From positions 62,001 through 126,000 of the forward strand of contig JAMXBD010000974.1 of the NCBI GenBank assembly GCA_024138025.1: a stretch of DNA of 64,000 nt, read 5' to 3'. Both the position numbers and the translations under genes were made by a program. How positions within the stretch are numbered: position 1 is the first letter of the stretch; each line of letters begins with the position of its first letter. The notes beneath the pieces are model-generated. The model searched no databases, was not told the DNA's origin, and saw only the letters and a list, made by a program, of their open reading frames with translations. This DNA comes from Combretum micranthum (Eukaryota; Streptophyta; Magnoliopsida; Myrtales; Combretaceae). Shown piece after piece: positions 59,830 to 64,000 of this stretch.

Positions 59830-60518
59830 TGCCAATACCATGTGTGAGGTATGATTCCGTATGCAATGATCACATGCATGCCGCGTGATTATTGCGCTAT
59901 ATGTGACCTAGGGAAACAACACGTGCAAGGGTGATCAGAAGAGAATCGTGTAGGGAGGAGGAGTAGGCAAACTCAATAGGCTCTAACACACGCATGACAG
60001 GCGAGGGAGCTAGAAAGCATCAACCTCACTAAATACCATGAACATCGTGTGCGTTGTTGAGTGAGTCAAGTAGTTGATTCACAAAATGAAACCCCGACAG
60101 CACGACGATGTTTGTCCAAGATTTCACTTATTCAAATGAGGTAAGAACTAAGGGTATTTATAGAGAATTTAGCTATCGATGTCATCCGTCAGATGAGACA
60201 GATGACCAACGGCTAAGATGAGTCCCACGATATGGATGTGGGCTCTCTTGTGGACCCATGCCCATTGAGGCCTTCATTTGAAATGTGTGTGAGCCAATTT
60301 GAGAAAGGTTGGAATTAGGCAAGCCAATTCCAATGGGCACTACTCCAAACCTATAATGTCAAAACTCTCATGATCATCCTAATATAAGTCTTACTCTTTA
60401 AGCCCTGTTACATTAGCCTGAAGAGTTAAACCCAAATGAAAATTAGGCTCAAAACTTTTATAATCAAATTCATGCATCTACACCATGTCAACCAAATTGA
60501 TATGTCATTTGCACAACA
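59830..60518 (-). mobile_element. LTR-like block, minus strand
   Basis: Contrasts with its surroundings in base composition. On the minus strand it starts TGTTGTGCAAATGAC, has a TATA-like CTCTATAAATACCC near 60155, and ends ...CATGGTATTGGCA. TGATA precedes the left end and also occurs at about 60500, so the right border might lie slightly inward. No paired LTR or internal region is seen. Confidence 0.45.
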
Positions 60519-60807
60519 GCTTTTCTAGGGGTGTAAATATTGAACTTTTGAAAAAGCTGGAAGTTTATGCACTTTTTAAAGAGTTCAATTGTTTTTTAGT
60601 ACTAGCATGAATTTCATAATCTATCTATTGCATTTTTTATTCTTATGTTAAATTCTTTTTAGTTTAAATCTTATTTGTTTTTGAATTTTTAATTATGTTA
60701 AGTTAGAGTTATTTGTTTATTTTTTTCAGTTTTACTTTGATATTTTTGAAGTTTGGAAAAAATACAAATGCTTTTGTCCTTTTTTTTTTTCTATTCCTGC
60801 AAAGGAA

Positions 60808-60946
60808 ATGCAAAAGTTTGTATCATTTTTACTATGCATGGATACCTTCTGTGGGCTATGGTGATTATAAAACCAACTTAGGTCATGTGGTGGCCTATTA
60901 CAAGTTGAAAGAGCTGAGGAGACAGCATTCTTTAAATAAAAAGTAA
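60808..60946 (+). pseudogene. Exon-like fragment, unassigned
   Basis: After a pyrimidine-rich tract and a CAAAG|G acceptor-like site, 40-odd codons read KSLYHFYYAWIPSVGYGDYK and TNLGHVVAYYKLKELRRQHS to TAA. Amino-acid content (aromatic, charged, few AT-driven runs) looks like real protein. I do not recognise the family, and no flanking exons were found, so it may be a captured gene piece. Confidence 0.3.
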
Positions 60947-62029
60947 TGATATTATTAACCTCAAAAACTTTAATTGGATAAAATTGCTGACTTCATAATT
61001 TGTGTATTTAAAGAAAAGATTAGCTAAATTCCTTGTACCAAATACAACATTATTCCTTCCTTTAAATGATATGAGATGTATCCTTCTATGCAAATAAAGT
61101 CAGGATGAGTACAAGGTACAACTATAGAGAGTAGCATGTGAGACTATAAAGTAATTAATAGGGACTATATCTTATCAAAAGAGGTAACAATTCATAAAAA
61201 TTAAATATTTTAATTTCTTGTGAGTTATATCGGCACTTTGAATCTTTTAATTTAGAAAGTTTTCTCCTTAAAATATAGTGTTTTTTTTTTCTTTTTTAGG
61301 TATTCAAAATGTTCGGAGAATCTTTTTTGGAAGTTAATACGTTTTAAAAAGTTCAGTCTTATGTTATTTAAAAGGTGTTTTGATTCACATGGTGTGATAG
61401 AAATTCTTTAATTTGTGAATGTTTTCAATATGGTAAATCATATAAAATAGAAAAATATCATTGTTTAGGTGTAAGTTTGAATAAGATATTACCACTACGG
61501 GTGACTGAAAAAATGAATTAAAATTTCATAAAATGAATCAAATAAAAGATAATATTTTAAATGGTTAAATAATGCAAATAAGATATCTTTTTTTTTTTTT
61601 TTGGTATCTATATATTATTTGCTTAAAACATTGATCCGTTTCTTAAATCATTTAGATGGTTGATATCGATTTTGTGTGAAATATTAATCCATTACTTTAA
61701 TGACTTGAAATGTTATTCGAATTTACCCTCAGTACTTTCTGTCTTTCTGATGTAATTTAATTCTCCGAATGGAATAAAATATGGGGGTCATGTATACAGG
61801 TTGGGCCAAATAAAGTGTGGACCAAGGCGTCAAATATAAAATTACAATTTTTCATTAACTTCCAGATAAGTGCCGACGAAACTTACGATATTTTCGTACT
61901 TTTTTTTTTTTTAAATCAAGTTACCGTTCTTATGTTACCGATCAAGCCACTCAACATAGTTTTTAATTGATTCAACAAGCGATAATTAAAAATAAAAATT
62001 ATAGTCATTCATTTTACTATATCTATGTT
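60947..62029. other. AT-rich intergenic sequence, no gene seen
   Basis: No coding frame of note and no repeat signature beyond T tracts. Confidence 0.4.
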
Positions 62030-62312
62030 GGGTAAATTACACCAAAAGTACTAATATTTTGGGTAAGTCATTTAAGGTATTAATGTTTCAAGTAGTTAAA
62101 AAGAGGTATTTACGTTTTGTAAAATGGTCAAATAAGATATTACATTTTGTAAAATTTATTTAAGGTATCAATGTTTCGATTAGTTTTCAATTAAGTTTCC
62201 AAAATTTTCATTAATGACAAATTATTAATACCTTATTTGACTCACTTTGCAAAACGTTGATACCTTAGATGAACTTATCCTAAACCTTAATACTTTTTGT
62301 TGTAATTTACTC
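62030..62312. mobile_element. MITE, second copy of the GGGTAAATTACAC family
   Basis: Left end GGGTAAATTACACCAAAAGT and reversed right end AGAGTAAATTACAACAAAAA pair along about 60 bp (GGTATTAATGTTT versus GGTATCAACGTTT). Same family as 18975-19293. Confidence 0.7.
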
Positions 62313-62360
62313 TATCTATGTTTTCTTTATCTATATTCGGTCAAGTTTTTTGAGGGTGAT

Positions 62361-62570
62361 AGGACCTATTTGGATTGTCCGATTTTTATTTGTTTCATCT
62401 TTATGTTTGACCTGCATCTGTAACTTATCGTATTTGTTTGGTCAATTTATAAGTAAAATTGTCAGTTTTTCACATGTATATATATATATATTTTTTTTTA
62501 CAAACATTTGTTTAAAATAATAGAAAAATATGATACTAAAATAACTAAATATGATGAAGCAAATATGCCT
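62361..62570 (+). mobile_element. Dispersed MITE-like repeat, related to 9983-10192
   Basis: CCTATTTGGATTGTCC at the start, TTTATAAGTAAAATTGTCAG inside and ATGATGAAGCAAATATGCC at the end mirror the copy at 9983. Confidence 0.45.
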
Positions 62571-62855
62571 AGCTCTATATTATTGGGTGCATTCAAGCAT
62601 GTTTAACCTGGAAAAGAGAAATATAAAGCTAGCTGTTGTAAATTTTTGCACCGAGAGAGAAGGTACAATATTCCATAACTACAATGTTCCTGTTATGTGG
62701 CATGATATGGGGTTAATTATAAGTCTTTAATTGTTTTGTATAATTTGAGATCATGCTGTGCACGGCATAATCTTGTTTTTGTAAAGATGGGGTAGTGCTA
62801 GTGTAGGATTATAACTTTTTAGGGGATATCAGAGACTAATTCAGGTGTATATTGG

Positions 62856-63043
62856 TTAAAGTATTCTATTTATAGAGCCATCAGAGTTACAAGATACAAA
62901 TATATCAAAAATAGATTAGATAAAAATGATTGATAGATGATAAATAAATAATTTTATTCATAAATAAATTAAATAAAATAGTTACAAATAAGATATAAAT
63001 GACAAAGAGATGAAAAACATGCAACCCAAATGAAGCCTAAAAT
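62856..63043 (-). mobile_element. Inverted relative of the neighbouring MITE-like repeat
   Basis: Read on the minus strand, GGCTTCATTTGGGTTGCATG, TTATTTGTAAC and TTTATGAATAAAATT follow the layout of 62361-62570. The two form a loose inverted pair about 290 bp apart. Confidence 0.4.
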
Positions 63044-64000
63044 ACGATTTTTAAGATTCAAAACGTTGTTCTAATCACAAGCAGAAGTATCCAAAAAGTC
63101 AAATGTTTTATTGTTAAAAAATAAATAAATAAATAAAGCTACCTGAGCCGGTTGGGAGCAAAGGACTGCTTTGTCGTAGGTGGTTTTCTCTTTTTGCAGC
63201 AACTATGCTAGACTACAATTACAAAGTTCAATTCAAAGAAAAGCCAAGCTCGTAAGTATTGGAAGCTTGTATTTCTCATTATTATTACTGTCTAGATGGT
63301 TGTGCTACAACGTGACACTTTGAGCCGTTTTAGGCTCTCCAGCAGCATTATACGAGTGGATCTCTTTCGATACAAATTCGAATTTGCTTGTTTGTTGTTA
63401 TATTCCGGCTACTTTTTGTCGCTAATTATGCTGTAATTACAATAATATTTGCGCCGTTGTACACGGTTGTCAACATTAAACAATAATTATTTAAATGATG
63501 GATGTATTATATTAAATGTAATATATTTAATTAGTAATAATTTACTACTTATTTTCTTTTCATTATATTTGCCATTAATATTTTGTATGAGTGCCAACAT
63601 CACCGTTCTAATCTCTGCTCAGTTTACCACGTGGCACGGCATCTTCCGAGGAATAAATGATGCTAAGGGATGATATCAGGTTGAAATTTTTTTTTCAATC
63701 ATAATCTATTGGAATTAGGACTTAATTCGTGGATACTTGTGGGATTAATGCCTATGGATATATAGAGGTATTTGTAATTGTGTAAAAGGTTTTTATATGC
63801 TTATTATAAATAAATTATATTATTTAGCCGTTATAATTGTGAGCAATTAATAATATTATAATGGTATCATATCATCTATATTAATATGGGGTTATAATAT
63901 ATACATATTTTATATGTGTAGGCACCATGGGGCTAGTACTAAAAGAGATTGGCTCTTTTAGTAGCTTAGTCCATAAATTACATACTAGGGTTATGGTGTT
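63044..64000. other. Intergenic sequence, no gene seen
   Basis: Base composition is slightly less AT-rich at 63140-63420 but no frame, splice pattern or element was recognised. A CACGTGGCAC motif lies near 63630. Confidence 0.35.

Overview
The window is plant nuclear DNA. It is very AT-rich, has one spliced coding gene with canonical GT/AG introns, and is otherwise filled by plant transposon families: copia and gypsy LTR elements, a Cassandra-like TRIM carrying 5S rRNA promoter sequence, tRNA-derived SINEs, hAT- and CACTA-like DNA elements and MITEs. A eudicot is the most likely source; I cannot name the species. There are no bacterial-type operons and no CRISPR array.

Layout. 0-3.76 kb is most of a long gypsy-type LTR with its own TATA box. 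3.8-10.2 kb is gene-free and holds a decayed CACTA-like element, two SINEs, a hAT-like element with an 8-bp target duplication and a short MITE. 10.97-13.92 kb (minus strand) is the only recognisable host gene, a plant coiled-coil protein in five exons; exon 1 carries a pair of mutually compensating frameshifts. 14.7-19.3 kb is bounded by a diverged direct repeat of about 470 bp, as in a non-autonomous LTR element, with a MITE at its right edge. 22.35-29.82 kb is a decayed Ty3/gypsy element (Tat/Retand-like) on the plus strand with LTRs, gag, protease, RT, RNase H and integrase remnants, and a tandem array between pol and the 3' LTR. 30.4-31.9 kb is an LTR of a second gypsy family. 32-36 kb is AT-rich with MITEs and a truncated N-terminal gene fragment.

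36.06-59.63 kb is a nest of retrotransposons. The host is a SIRE-like copia element on the minus strand: 5' LTR at 57.38-59.63 kb, then gag, protease, integrase, RT and RNase H, then an envelope-like reading frame at 45.0-49.0 kb, with a matching direct LTR copy at 36.06-37.36 kb. It is split by a 3.34-kb solo LTR (target duplication GGGAG) between integrase and RT, by a complete 2.66-kb chromovirus-like mini-element (target duplication CATCT) in the envelope-like frame, by a 0.9-kb insert in its 5' LTR, and in its distal 3' part by an inverted copy of the 0-3.76 kb LTR family and the Cassandra-like TRIM. Removing the two insertions that have perfect target duplications restores continuous copia reading, so the order of events can be read directly. 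59.8-64 kb is another LTR-like block, one short exon-like stretch and MITEs.

No multi-gene host pathway is visible. The main interest is transposon architecture: PR-only mini-element, 5S-derived promoters, envelope-like frame, tandem array in a retrotransposon 3' untranslated region, and the frame-compensated exon.
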